From: Trichomonas tenax
Taxonomy: Eukaryota; Parabasalia; Trichomonadida; Trichomonadidae
NCBI GenBank assembly: GCA_023091735.1
Contig: JALKBU010000202.1
Location: 1-61,821, forward strand
Reading direction: 5' to 3'
DNA: 61,821 nucleotides
In this document: positions 51,768-61,821 of the stretch, piece after piece
Position numbering within the stretch: the first letter of the stretch is position 1
How the letters are laid out: each line of letters opens with the position of its first letter
Made by a program: the position numbers and the translations under genes
The notes under the pieces: generated by a model
Seen by the model: only the letters and a program-made list of their open reading frames with translations
Databases searched by the model: none
Told to the model about the DNA's origin: nothing

Positions 51768-52127
51768 TTATTTAGATTCAGCGACAACTTGCTCAAAAGT
51801 TGCAAGATATTCAGGAACATCCTCCATAATTTCTTTAGCTGGCTGCATTTTACCATCTCTTCTCAAATGAGAGACTGTTCTAAGTGCTTGACCAAGTTGA
51901 TTAGCACCAATCTGAAGGGCAGAACCTGCGCACTTATGTGCTTTCTGATAGCAATCATGATCGTCCATTCTATCGAAAGTATCAATAACTTCGTGAATTA
52001 AAGGTATAATTGTAGCATTCCATTCCTCCATCAGCTCATCCGGGAATTTCGCATCCATGAGCTCAACGTTTTGCTCAACAATCACCTCGTCAAGGACTGG
52101 CTCTCCCCGAATACTTTCTCTTGTCAT
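51768..52127 (-). CDS. Stand-alone histidine phosphotransfer (HPt) protein
   Basis: Predicted 119 aa. The first ATG (52125-52127) gives MTRESIRGEP; five upstream codons lack ATG. It is an all-helical HPt domain with QKAHKCAGSALQIGANQLGQ, where His64 is the phospho-acceptor in the A-H-K-x-x-G-S-A-x-x-x-GA-x-x-L pattern. HPt proteins pass phosphate between receiver domains in multistep phosphorelays. Residues 1-25 form a short acidic leader (VLDEVIVEQNVELMDAKF). No kinase or receiver lies nearby. It may take part in a trichomonad phosphorelay with hybrid histidine kinases elsewhere. Confidence 0.8.
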   Translation of the reverse strand: MTRESIRGEPVLDEVIVEQNVELMDAKFPDELMEEWNATIIPLIHEVIDTFDRMDDHDCYQKAHKCAGSALQIGANQLGQALRTVSHLRRDGKMQPAKEIMEDVPEYLATFEQVVAESK

Positions 52128-54099
52128 ATCTATTATTGTCACGTTTTTGTTTTATAACATTGTTTCTTCAAAACACGATTTTGATTTTGGAAATAGACTG
52201 CCTATGGCATAAAACCGCTGTTTGCACAATGAACGGGCGCTTTCAATACTTCTATTCGACGTTTGAAATCATCGGAGTTCAAGGACGATGAACCTCAAAA
52301 ACCAGCTGCATTCGGTTTCTGTGACCTATTTCAGGAATATTTTGATCTACAATCGTTATCATATAAATATCACTTTAATCAATAATGCAGCAAAAGTCTT
52401 TATTCGTAGTGAAGAAATAATGAGATTTAAAAATATAGTCCTCAAAATAATATGATCGCAAAATTGAAAGGAATTGAAAAGTGTTCAATTTTGCGATCAT
52501 ATTTTTAACAGAATCTTTCTATAACTATCTTTTTTGTAAAGTTGATTTTGATTAAAAATACTACGATAAGCATATATTTACTAAATAACAACAACAAAAA
52601 ATAAATATGCAATGTGCATTGAAAGATAGGAAAATTCTTGAGTATTTCGACTTTTGTGGCGTGCCCGGGTAAGTTGGGAAATAATCGAAGCATGAATGTT
52701 AAACAATAAATATTGAAGCCGAGATTATAGGGCTTTAAGGATCAAAAGATGTTATTTGAGAGAATGAAACTAAATGTATGGCATGCCAAGCTAGTTTATG
52801 ATGCTGAATATTGATTTCGGGTATAAAATCCAATAATTCAGGGTGCTTTCTCGAGAAAAGCTAAGCAAATTCGCTGCAGCTCAGTTTTTATTTATGTTTG
52901 AACTGCTGTAAGCAGCTTTTACTTCATGATATTCACCTCAAATCAGAATATGAGTGAGGCCATCATTAAATAGTAAACGGTCTCGTTTGTCAAGTAAAAT
53001 GGATATTTGGCAAGTAAATTTTGAAATATATTTTATTTGTCAAAGATCGTCAGAAAATAATCGTACAAATCGAATTAATGGTGTAGAGATGCATTTAATT
53101 TAAAATAAAGTGCATCCCATTATTTATTTTCGTTAAATTACAAAAAAATTTATTGAAAAATCTAATTCTCAAAATTTTTAACAAAACGGAGGGATTTTAA
53201 ATGAATGTCTTTGTTATGGAAACATGTTCCACAAACTGATTGCAACCATAAAAATATTACCTATATGTTTTAATATGTATTCAGAAAATATGGCAAAGAA
53301 TGAAGGAGATATATCGATATTTTATGAAAAATTATGAATTGATGGCAAAAATCGAAATTATCGGATTTGTGATATAACAAATCCGCTACAATTTGAATTG
53401 GCCATAATAAAAGACAAAAATAAGGCGATATATTTATTTGAAAATCAATTTGTTTGGAGAAATCCATTTTTAATCTAATATATCAATATGATTACATATG
53501 CCAGTCCGATTTATGATGTTAAAAAGCTCCAAAACATGTTTTGTGCATTAGTTTGGAAAATACGTTTTCAAGTTTCTCAAAACTTTTTGTAAAGTTCACG
53601 ATCCTGTTTTTGTGATCACTATAATATTCTGAATATTTCTAAAATATATAATTCATATTTTATTTTCTGACTTTTATAAATATTATTAATTTTTGATGCA
53701 TTTATTAATTTTAAAGCTATAGAACTCTTTTATTATTATTTACAAATTTTGACACTCATATTCCACATCAGGCGATGATTTGGGAGCATCTAATCATCGA
53801 AGACATATAATTATGCTTCAAAAGATGCTAAGGGCTCTGTTTAAACATTATAATACAGCTTTCACTCATTGACCTTAACATTTGAGATTGTCCAAACTTG
53901 CATACAAACAATAAAGAAAAAATGTTGAAAAAGGGATTCTTTTGGAACATATTCAGGCACTCTAGAATTGTTATACAATGCTCTAATAAAATGATAATTA
54001 TATACAATCACATTAAGAAAGATAACATCGTATAATAATTGAACTTAATTTTTGGTGCATTTTGAACTTCGTATGTATTTATATACAAACTACTAAATT
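52128..54099. other. Intergenic, with a 19-bp hairpin at 52450-52502
   Basis: AAAACGTGACA sits just upstream of the HPt ATG. A strong hairpin at 52450-52502 pairs ATATGATCGCAAAATTGAA with its exact complement at 52484-52502 around a 15-nt loop. TGTCAAGTAAA occurs near 52988. The rest is AT-rich, without a supportable gene. Confidence 0.45.
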
Positions 54100-54840
54100 T
54101 TGTAATTTTAATAACTCCATTGCCTCTATGGCCTGTTTCAGAACCTGATGTAGGAGCATTAAAACTTTCAAAGCCTCCAGAAAGTTATTCGAACATGAAC
54201 TCAAAACCATCAACAATTGGACATGGACTAAATTCACTCAAAAAGCCACAGCCACACCTCCAGATGATACAGTATTAGTGTTCATAAGTCCTCAACCACC
54301 AGAAATGCAGCCACCACCGCCACCTGATACATAATAATCACTAACTGTCTCAAAATTATTATTGCAATTTTATTGAATTGGTACATTGAAATTTGCACCA
54401 CATCCAGGATAGTTTGTGAGTGATCCCCTATTTACAATAGCTCCTGGTTTGCCAACTAGGACTCCTGCATCATCTCCTTGAATTTCACTGAAGTAATAAC
54501 TTGTTCCAGCTCCACTAGCTGCAACGAGAATTTTTCTGCCACTTTTTGAATAAACTGTATTTGCACCCCACCTGAGCCACCTCCATTCGATGCTCCATCA
54601 TTTGGCTTCATTTTTCCCCTTCCGCCACCTCCATATGTTGAAATATTTGAGGCGCCAACACAAGAAGCACCAATTTCCAATTCAAATTCTTCCGATGAAT
54701 TGATGATCAATAAACCTGCTGAATAACCCCCTTTTCCACCATCTAAAGCGATACCAATAGATTTTCCTCCTTGCGCACCCCATACTTCTATCTAATAAAC
54801 GCCTGGATCAAGAAATACATGATATTTATCACAAATCGAA
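54100..54840 (-). pseudogene. Relic of a glycine-rich surface protein
   Basis: Reading leftward, the minus strand gives LDPGVY, then a TAG, then IEVWGAQGGKSIGIALDGG; a long frame (54710-54456) with ISTYGGGGRGKMKPNDGASN; then SDYYVSGGGGGCISGG; and an end of GHRGNGVIKI near 54110. This is a complete glycine-rich domain (GAQGG start, GNG-V-x-I end) crossed by at least three stops and frame changes. No signal peptide or anchor remains. It is the same family as the relic at 13.4-14.1 kb. Confidence 0.7.
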
Positions 54841-55584
54841 TGAGAGGTGCATGGATAATTATAATGTACTATTTTTATTTTCTACAACATTAGGAGTATA
54901 TAAATCTAGTGTGTATCTGATAATACCAAGCATATATTGCGAGTTTCAATCAAAATATGGGCTTTTGTACCCTTCGGCTCCAAATTAAGGTTAAGCCATT
55001 CAATGTTATGGTTAAAAAGTTGATTGAATCATAAAATACTTTTTCTTATATAATTGCCATGTATTTTGGGTGGACAGTCGAATAACTCGTGAAGCTTGTC
55101 AACAAAGATTGATTTATTATGTCATTCCTTGCATCTTTGTCTGCTTAAAAATGGTAATGTTTACAAGTCAAAATTGAATGATGTGTCCTTTACACGTCAA
55201 AGTGAGCCCACTTTTCAACTGTTTTCATTGAATATATGTCCCTTACATGTCAGAAGTATCCAAACATCACTTTTATGTAAGCTAGATTTACAAAACCCTT
55301 ATTTTTCGGTCACTTTTTGATTTTTTTTTGAATAAATTTGAGATAGAAATTGAATTAAAATCTGCAATCGTTTGATTCTTTAGACATGATTGCTTCGTTT
55401 GAATGAAGCATCAATTATAGGTGAATCTAAGGGGATAAACATATATTCTTCCAGTCCTTTATGAGTGAAACATTTTCCTCTCAAATTAAACAAGAGAAGT
55501 GCAAACTATGGCAAAGCTGGGTAATCAACTTAGCTGTAGCTAACTCTATATATAACGTTTAACATCTAAAAAAAAACATAATAA
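54841..55584. other. Intergenic, with scattered motif copies
   Basis: TTTACAAGTCA, TTTACACGTCA and TTACATGTCAG occur between about 55150 and 55255. No intact gene starts next to them: the importin gene ends at 55585 and the relic lies on the other side. They may mark a dead promoter of the glycine-rich relic. Confidence 0.4.
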
Positions 55585-58542
55585 TTAATTCGAGAAATTA
55601 GCGATTATTGTTTGGTTTGTCATATATTTGCAACTCTTGATAACACTTCTGATTAAATTAGTGAACTTGTCAATCAATGCTGGATTTTCGATGACATTAT
55701 TGGAAATGATGTTGTAGACAAATTCTGCAATTTCGCTAACACAGAAATCATTGTGTGCTCTCAACGGAAGCAATTGCAATATCCAATTCGTGAATACTTC
55801 TTCTGTTGGCATTGCAGCGAGACATCTTATGATGGCGAAGATAGTTTCAGTGTCGCGAACGTATTTGTCTGTCTTCATAGTTTCAACAACTTGATTGAGA
55901 TATTGGAAGATATATGGCTGCATATCTGGTGTGCATTTGCCTGACTCGATGATAGCTAAGAGAACAGTACTTGCAGCACGTTGTATGAACATATCTGCAT
56001 TCATGCTTAGTATTGTTTGAACTATTTCATTCAAATTCTGATCTAAAGTATTTGTATATTTAACTAAAATAGAGTAGAAATAGTAACCATATTCTAGTTG
56101 CATTGGGATAACTTCAGTGAAAGGAACAACCTGCTCAGCTAATTCAGGACGAATTGTAACTATTGAACGAATGAGTAATACTAATTCAATAAGAAGATTC
56201 TCGCATTGTGTAGCTGGTTCACATGTTGTATCTTCTTTCTGCTGATGCATTTGCCATTCTTGTGTAACTCTTTCTATTATAGGTCTAATTTGCTGCAGTG
56301 TCTTGATTGTTGGAACGCAATATTTATTGTATTCGGCAGCAATAACTCTGAAATATTGTGTCAACAAAATTGCTTTGTTTTTGCTGATGTCTTCCATCGC
56401 ATTCATGTACGCAGTTCTTGCAGCATTAAAGAGAGGTTTCATACCAGAGAAATTCTCATGGTTGATATGCCTTGGTAGCATATATGCGATTCTAAATGAT
56501 TCTCTTGTTAATCCATAATTCAAGTCCGCATTCATCCATTTAATAACAATTTCTGCTACAGCATCAACAATTGTTGATAATCCTGTGGTGTTGCTTAAGA
56601 GTGCATAAATAGTTTCTAGGCCTTCATGGATTTCATGAACATCAGATAATTCATAAAGACGATAAACTCCTTCATCTTCGTGCAAAATTTCGATGCCTTC
56701 AAAATCTTTCTGGTATTCATTCACGCTAACTTCTTGGTAAGGAATATCAGAGCGAGCAGCTTTAAGGATGTTCTCAATGAGTCCTTCTATATTGGTTTGA
56801 ACTAATTGACTTGAGTTCACGAAGTACATCAGTCTTCCGTAGGCGCTGTTGATTGCATCTCTTTCTGCAGATGTCAAATTGGAAACGTCAATCGATGTAA
56901 CAAATGTAATTATCATTTCAATAATCTGCTCAAGATCATCACCTGTTAGGCAATATGTGAGAGAGCATAGAACTTCGAAAGCAGCAAAAACTGTTTCATG
57001 GTCAGAGCCTTCTTCTCCTAATTGTGAAATAACGGGATTAATGAAATCTTTGACGCCATCACAAAACGGAACGAAGTTTTGCTTAAGTTTCTTCGCCAAT
57101 TTTGTAATAATTTTCATCAATTTAACCGGAAATGCTTCCATTAGTGATGAAATAATCCCGAAAATAGCAGTGCATTGTTCCATTGAAATTGTCGAAGTCT
57201 TTTCTATAAATATGCTTAAAGCAGCAATTTCGGTTTTGCGGCAATATTCTTCTGTTTCATTATTAATTGCATTATAGAGCATTTCTAATATCTGGTTATC
57301 AGCTTCTTGTATTTCCTCCTGATTAGGTTCAAATTCAGGGATGTAAGCATTGAAAACACATATAAATGCTTTGAAAGCATCATATCTTATTAATGCATTT
57401 TCACATTCAAATGAATTTAAAATAATTGGGAGTATGTTTGGACGAATGAAAGAATGGAGGATATCAACAAATGGCTTAACTGTTGCTTGCATTAACATAA
57501 ATAGCCGATGCTGTGCAGCAACATCTTGCACTCCAGATAGTTCTTCGAACACTTCGATCACAGAGTTTCCTATTGTTGGATCATCTTTGTATGTTTTTGC
57601 AATTCTTTTGATTGCTTGTTTTGCAGATTTCATTGAATTATATATATTTGTATCTCCGAATTGGTACTCATCGAGTTTATAACAGAACAATTGCGATAAT
57701 ATCTGGATATAACTGAGAGCGTTTTCGCTGAATTCGCTCGAGAAATTATCAATAAAGATAGTCATTATTTCCATTGCGATGCATTTAAGAGTGTCTTCAC
57801 CATTGTTGATGATTTCTATCAATGATTGGAAAATTGTTGGTGTTTGTTCACCAAAGAACTTAGGATTATCTTCAACAAAGGTCCAAAAATCGGTGAGAAT
57901 CTTAAAACCGACATTTGGAACTAAAATTTGTGAAAAATCGATTAATTGTTGAAAGTTCGGATATGATTCTTCAGATTGAACACAGGAGTACAGCAATAAG
58001 AGTGCAGACTTAAGGGACTCTTGTGTTCCAATTTGGGCAACTTCAAGAATTAAATTATTTACATTTGGAACCAATGATGCTGAGTCTGCAATTTTTGATC
58101 TCATGATAAGTGAAAGGCAGTCAACTAATGCTAGTTTTGCATTATTTGAAGCATTTGGAAAATATTGAAATATTTTGTCGAATATAAAATTAAATTGACC
58201 TTCTGGTAGATAAATCCTAGTAAGACGGAATATACACGTAGATAATGGAATGAACAATTGTTGATTTGTATTATTGACTAAAATTTCGAATAAATTATCT
58301 GCAAATAATTGAGGTAATTCCGGATTTTGAATTTGCAATAGTTGATTTCCGAGCATAGTTAACTCACGACCAAACAAAATGGCCGATCTCTGTGCTGTTG
58401 AGTCCATAGATTTGATAATCTCTATGTTAAGCAATAAAAGCTGAACAGGGTTCTCTGACAGCATCTGCTGGTGAATGCTAAACGATTCAGCATTGTTTTC
58501 AAACAATCTATTAACGAAATCCCTAAAATTTTGCAAATCCAT
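55585..58542 (-). CDS. Importin-beta family karyopherin, importin-5/RanBP5-like
   Basis: Predicted 985 aa from ATG 58540-58542 (two upstream codons have no ATG). It consists of HEAT repeats throughout. Best-matching features are a late acidic insert (YEVSVNEY..FEGIEILHEDEG, about 610-640) and a C-terminal layout (EEVFTNWILQLLPL, then an EIAEFVYNIISNN..LIDKFTNLIRSV type ending), like RanBP5/IPO5. Such proteins carry basic cargo through nuclear pores with Ran-GTP. The N-terminal repeats are divergent, so another importin-beta subfamily is possible. AAAAAGTGAAT lies a few bases upstream and TGTCATGTAAA at 58680-58690. Confidence 0.7.
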   Translation of the reverse strand: MDLQNFRDFVNRLFENNAESFSIHQQMLSENPVQLLLLNIEIIKSMDSTAQRSAILFGRELTMLGNQLLQIQNPELPQLFADNLFEILVNNTNQQLFIPLSTCIFRLTRIYLPEGQFNFIFDKIFQYFPNASNNAKLALVDCLSLIMRSKIADSASLVPNVNNLILEVAQIGTQESLKSALLLLYSCVQSEESYPNFQQLIDFSQILVPNVGFKILTDFWTFVEDNPKFFGEQTPTIFQSLIEIINNGEDTLKCIAMEIMTIFIDNFSSEFSENALSYIQILSQLFCYKLDEYQFGDTNIYNSMKSAKQAIKRIAKTYKDDPTIGNSVIEVFEELSGVQDVAAQHRLFMLMQATVKPFVDILHSFIRPNILPIILNSFECENALIRYDAFKAFICVFNAYIPEFEPNQEEIQEADNQILEMLYNAINNETEEYCRKTEIAALSIFIEKTSTISMEQCTAIFGIISSLMEAFPVKLMKIITKLAKKLKQNFVPFCDGVKDFINPVISQLGEEGSDHETVFAAFEVLCSLTYCLTGDDLEQIIEMIITFVTSIDVSNLTSAERDAINSAYGRLMYFVNSSQLVQTNIEGLIENILKAARSDIPYQEVSVNEYQKDFEGIEILHEDEGVYRLYELSDVHEIHEGLETIYALLSNTTGLSTIVDAVAEIVIKWMNADLNYGLTRESFRIAYMLPRHINHENFSGMKPLFNAARTAYMNAMEDISKNKAILLTQYFRVIAAEYNKYCVPTIKTLQQIRPIIERVTQEWQMHQQKEDTTCEPATQCENLLIELVLLIRSIVTIRPELAEQVVPFTEVIPMQLEYGYYFYSILVKYTNTLDQNLNEIVQTILSMNADMFIQRAASTVLLAIIESGKCTPDMQPYIFQYLNQVVETMKTDKYVRDTETIFAIIRCLAAMPTEEVFTNWILQLLPLRAHNDFCVSEIAEFVYNIISNNVIENPALIDKFTNLIRSVIKSCKYMTNQTIIANFSN

Positions 58543-58679
58543 TTCCAAAAAGTGAATAAAGTTCCTTTCTTTGCCGCTGTTTTTCTTTTATATTCATAAT
58601 CTACTCTTGCAGACTAAATATATCCATTAATTTTTGATTTTTAATATGGACTTTTATTTTCGACAAGTAAAATAAAATA

Positions 58680-58690
58680 TGTCATGTAAA
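58680..58690 (-). promoter_or_regulatory. TGTCATGTAAA upstream of the importin gene
   Basis: The motif lies about 140 bp upstream of the importin ATG and just after the stop of the next gene; CGACAAGTAAA is 18 bp away (58661-58671). This repeats the syntaxin pattern. Function is inferred. Confidence 0.4.
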
Positions 58691-58698
58691 TTAGATAT

Positions 58699-60129
58699 TT
58701 ACTGAGAAAGTGTATCAATGAGTTCTTTAACTCTCTTCTTTTGTGCGTATTGAGAGTTCTTAAGAACATTAACCATACCGCACTTCTTGAGTTTATTAAG
58801 GCAACGCTCATGCTCGCATAAGACCATTGCGAGTGAAATTGCCTTTCCAAAGTTATCATCTTCGTATTCAACAGTTTCAACAAGTGCCTCGCACATTGGA
58901 ACGAGTTCTTTGGTAAATGTGACTTTAGAAATTGTGTCACAGAACAAAATACTCGCGTAACGTGCATCAATAGTGCCAATTTCATCAGCTGTTTCAAGGA
59001 ATGATGAGATAAGACGTCCATCAGACATTCTCTTGACAAGATCACAGGTGACCTTGACACGGCGAAGTATTGTGCAAAGAGCGAAGTGCATTGGAGTGTT
59101 GTGGAGATCAACAAGGGACTGAAGGAATGGAACGAATTCTTCAGTTCTTGATAACTTGTTTCTAAGGTCCTTGTGTGAGAAAACAACAAGGAAGAGCCTG
59201 AATGTATCTTCTGGTGTTGGAAGATCAGCGTTCATCCATCTGGAATCGTCAGCGAGGATTCTGCCAACTTCAACAGACTGAGAAGTGAACTTCATGAGAA
59301 CGAGCGTTGCCAAAACATCATCCTGAGCAATCTTAAGGATGGATTTGATGAACTTTGGAGTGAAGTCCTCAAATGGTGGGCAAACAGCAAGATAATTAAG
59401 AACACTCTTTCTAACTTGCTTGTTTGTGATGAATGTTTTAACCTCCTTTGTTGGAACTTCAATATCATCGATGTAATTAGCAACAGTAGCAAGACAGTTG
59501 AAAGAAATCTCAACAACTTCGGCATCCTCGGATTTGAGTCCCTTAAGAGCAATTTCGTAAACTTCATGGCATCTTCCATCCCTGAATGAAGGGAATTCAC
59601 GTGTGAGATACATTAAAAGGCTGATATAATCATAAGCTGTTTCTGGTGAAAGGAAATACTGTTCACCATTAAAAAGCATATCAATGAGTGGATATGGGTT
59701 CTCAAGGTCATCGAAGAACTGTGTGTAGACAGAAATAAGAACTAACGACTTTTTTGGATTGCGAATAATGAGTTTAGCGAAGAGGTTTGCGAGATCCTCA
59801 GTAACAGCTTCTGGACAACGTGTGATAATTGTGTATAAAACGTCGAGAACGTTGTTTGTGAGGTTCTTTTGTCTAAAAGGCAAGTTTAAAGAGAAATCAC
59901 CAGCAGCGAAATAACTCATATTCTTCTTGACAGACAAAACGTGGCATAATGTTGTCAAAATCTTTTGTCCAATCTCAAGAGGAACCATTTCTTCGAAATG
60001 TTGAAGGACAATCCTGAAAAATGGCTTAGCCTGGTTGGGCTGAAGGTACTCCTGAGCGTTTTGGAGCTCCTGCAAGAAGGCTTCTTCATCACTGTAGTCT
60101 TGTAGGATCTGAAGATTTACTTCTGACAT
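58699..60129 (-). CDS. Helical-repeat (ARM/HEAT-like) protein of unknown function
   Basis: Predicted 476 aa from ATG 60127-60129. It is helical throughout, with repeating Leu-rich pairs typical of ARM/HEAT folds (PFFRIVLQHFEEMVPLEIG; CPEAVTEDLANLFAKLIIRN; EVVEISFNCLATVANYIDD). No enzyme domain, signal peptide or membrane segment is present. Similar helical tails occur behind trichomonad TKL-type kinases, so this may be a kinase-less relative; that is my impression and not verified. It is co-directional with the importin gene, 156 bp apart. Confidence 0.75.
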   Translation of the reverse strand: MSEVNLQILQDYSDEEAFLQELQNAQEYLQPNQAKPFFRIVLQHFEEMVPLEIGQKILTTLCHVLSVKKNMSYFAAGDFSLNLPFRQKNLTNNVLDVLYTIITRCPEAVTEDLANLFAKLIIRNPKKSLVLISVYTQFFDDLENPYPLIDMLFNGEQYFLSPETAYDYISLLMYLTREFPSFRDGRCHEVYEIALKGLKSEDAEVVEISFNCLATVANYIDDIEVPTKEVKTFITNKQVRKSVLNYLAVCPPFEDFTPKFIKSILKIAQDDVLATLVLMKFTSQSVEVGRILADDSRWMNADLPTPEDTFRLFLVVFSHKDLRNKLSRTEEFVPFLQSLVDLHNTPMHFALCTILRRVKVTCDLVKRMSDGRLISSFLETADEIGTIDARYASILFCDTISKVTFTKELVPMCEALVETVEYEDDNFGKAISLAMVLCEHERCLNKLKKCGMVNVLKNSQYAQKKRVKELIDTLSQ

Positions 60130-60529
60130 TTTGATTTTTGTAAAGAAACGATTATTTTGTAAAGTTTACTGATTTTTTACATTTAACCTTATTGAATCTA
60201 AAAATAATGGAGTAAATTTAGCCTTTATTTTGAGTTATCCAATGATATTCATAAGAGTCAACTCGCTATAACTTGTAGCATCTTTAGTAGGTCAGCTGCT
60301 GAATATAAATAAACCACAGTGACTCTTCGTGAGAAAAAAATTGTTGAACAAACAAATCATCGAGAAATATTTCTTGATTTTTTTCTTCGTTGATTTTTAA
60401 TTGTTCAATATATAGGCGCAGTCATACATAGCTATTTTATTCATAGATTTTTCTAAAATCCTGTTTGTTAATGTTATATTCATAAGCTTTTTCGTTTTAA
60501 ATCAATGCTACAGCTTTGAAAATTTCAGT
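60130..60529. other. Intergenic, no feature recognised
   Basis: Upstream side of the helical-repeat gene; AT-rich, without a clear copy of the recurrent motifs. Confidence 0.4.
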
Positions 60530-61510
60530 TCAAAATAGCCTTGATGGAGATATAAATACTAAGTTTGGTGTAAATCGGAATGTAAGTTTTACGAAGAAAA
60601 TTGTTTGATTAGGTTTCTTATTTTCTTGAATGTCATTATCAAACATACCGCATTGATAAGAAATTGTTAAGATTGATGTTGTTGTGACATTAAATATACC
60701 AGTATTCATTTCATTATTGTTAATTTGATTATCCATTTATAATGCCTATGGGATCGCTACTGGTATCATCATAATAAAAATCATACATTCTAAAGACATT
60801 GTTCCCAACAATGTTTAAATTTTCAAGATTAAGTCTGCCACCTTGAATATAAATCAATGCACACTCGCCTGTAACTTTGTTATTAATAAATGAGCAAGTT
60901 TTAAGAAAATTAGTGTTATAAAGAAAAACAACAAAGATAGAATCGCCATCTGTTAAACTATTTACAAAATTACTATTATAACATGGACTAGGTAGATTCA
61001 TATCAGATTTTATTGAAAAACACGTCTCAAACTCATTAAATGATGCATTATTACAACTAAATAATGTTTCTCCGCTAATGGATTGAAAAATATATAATGT
61101 TGTGTTAACAAAAGAAAAGGATGATCCTATTACATAAGGTTTTCATACAGAACTTGCACTTTGATACAGATAAATATTTCGAATGTCATTAATATTAGAA
61201 CAACATTTTATAAGCTACAAATGCACAATTTGAATTATCTTTGCTCAAGATACATGATTCATCATTTGGAATATTACAATATTGAAAATTGCAATATGAG
61301 ATTAAGGATTTGATACTTGTATTTGTTCCCAGCACGATAATAGAGTTAGTAAAATTTGAAAATACAATATTATTTACGAAGAAAGAACCAGTTTCGATAT
61401 TATAACTTGTATTTGCACTGTTTTCAATCGGAACAGTACTCTCGGGATACAATACCTTCCATAGGACGGCATTTGGAGATTCCCTGTGAACTAAATTACG
61501 TAATATTCAA
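60530..61510 (-). pseudogene. Relic of a beta-helix (Pmp-like) surface protein
   Basis: About 320 codons survive in three frames: residues from VHRESPNAVLWKVLYPEST to CAFVAYK (about 61510-61200), KCCSNINDIRNIYLYQSASS to GIING (about 61215-60731), and DNQINNNEMNTGIF to SPSRLF (60735-60530). The joints are one-base shifts (an AAAA run near 61210, another near 60733), and a TGA sits where a TGG codon would fit at about 61142. Repeats such as NTNFLKTCSFINNKVTGECA and LENLNIVGNN are typical of beta-helix surface proteins. Few lesions suggest recent decay. Unannotated sequencing error is an alternative for the two indels. Confidence 0.6.
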
Positions 61511-61821
61511 AATAAATGAACACATTATAGTGTCATTAATCAATTTACCTTAATTTTTAAGAACCATGTAAATACTCATTAACCTTATTGATATATATTT
61601 TATGTCGTCAAGGTCAAATGCTGAGGGGAATTTTTGATTTATTGAAATATGGAATAGATAAATTTTCGTATGAACCCACTAATGAATCTAAATCAATATC
61701 GAAGTCTCTTTTAATGTTTACTGCTTTTCCTAAATGAATAACTTTAAAATAAAATGAGTATATGGCAACAAATTTATGTGATGATGTTTTATGTGTTAAT
61801 TCTGTCTTCTCTTGTATATAT
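61511..61821. other. Window end, no feature recognised
   Basis: AT-rich sequence following the beta-helix relic; a further part of that gene could lie beyond the window. Confidence 0.35.

Noticed and set aside
1..61821. CRISPR arrays, rRNA genes, bacterial operon structure
   Set aside because: No evenly spaced repeats with unique spacers and no rRNA-like sequence were seen. The gene set is eukaryotic.

Overview
The window looks like nuclear DNA of a parabasalid flagellate, most likely Tritrichomonas (T. foetus or a close relative). It is AT-rich. Every intact gene is a single open frame with no convincing intron. Eukaryotic genes (TOR, Qa-SNARE, retromer VPS29, importin, CDC25, a flagellar transition-zone protein, roadblock dynein light chain) sit beside bacterial-type enzymes (type III glutamine synthetase, PhzF). 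Between them lie decayed members of large surface and coiled-coil families. The species is an inference; the eukaryotic gene content is seen directly.

Layout. 1-4.7 kb: one copy of a ~640-bp dispersed repeat, a CDC25 phosphatase and an unrecognised decayed gene. 4.7-8.8 kb: a long coiled-coil gene broken by stops and frameshifts. 9.5-11.6 kb: two small coiled-coil proteins. 11.7-14.1 kb: a broken glycine-rich/cysteine-repeat surface gene. 15.1-17.2 kb: glutamine synthetase III. 17.7-18.3 kb: a foldback (MITE-like) element. 18.5-21.6 kb: an acidic protein with FxFG-like repeats and a G3BP-like RNA-binding protein. 21.6-26.9 kb: a gene desert with a second copy of the dispersed repeat inside a ~1.1-kb element with terminal inverted repeats. 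26.9-30.1 kb: a pseudokinase, a beta-helix relic and roadblock. 30.3-41.1 kb: TOR, TMEM231 and a large coiled-coil protein. 41.7-46.3 kb: a CAMK/AMPK-type kinase, PhzF and mevalonate diphosphate decarboxylase. 48.4-52.1 kb: VPS29, a small secreted protein, a syntaxin-16-like SNARE and a stand-alone HPt protein. 54.1-61.8 kb: another glycine-rich relic, an importin-5-like karyopherin, a helical-repeat protein and a beta-helix relic.

How the parts relate. No operon is expected or seen. Thematic groups are endosome/trafficking (VPS29, syntaxin 16-like), flagellum (TMEM231, roadblock), growth and cycle control (TOR, CDC25, kinases) and nucleocytoplasmic transport (importin; perhaps the FxFG protein). 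Two short motifs recur in intergenic DNA: TTTACATG(T/A)CA, usually about 45-150 bp upstream of starts, and AAAAGTG(T/A)CA, usually within about 35 bp of the ATG. Both also lie in the terminal inverted repeats of the foldback element at 17764-18312. This is the most interesting unexplained signal here. The second theme is a graveyard of six or seven decayed coding regions, several of them surface-type, interleaved with intact housekeeping genes.
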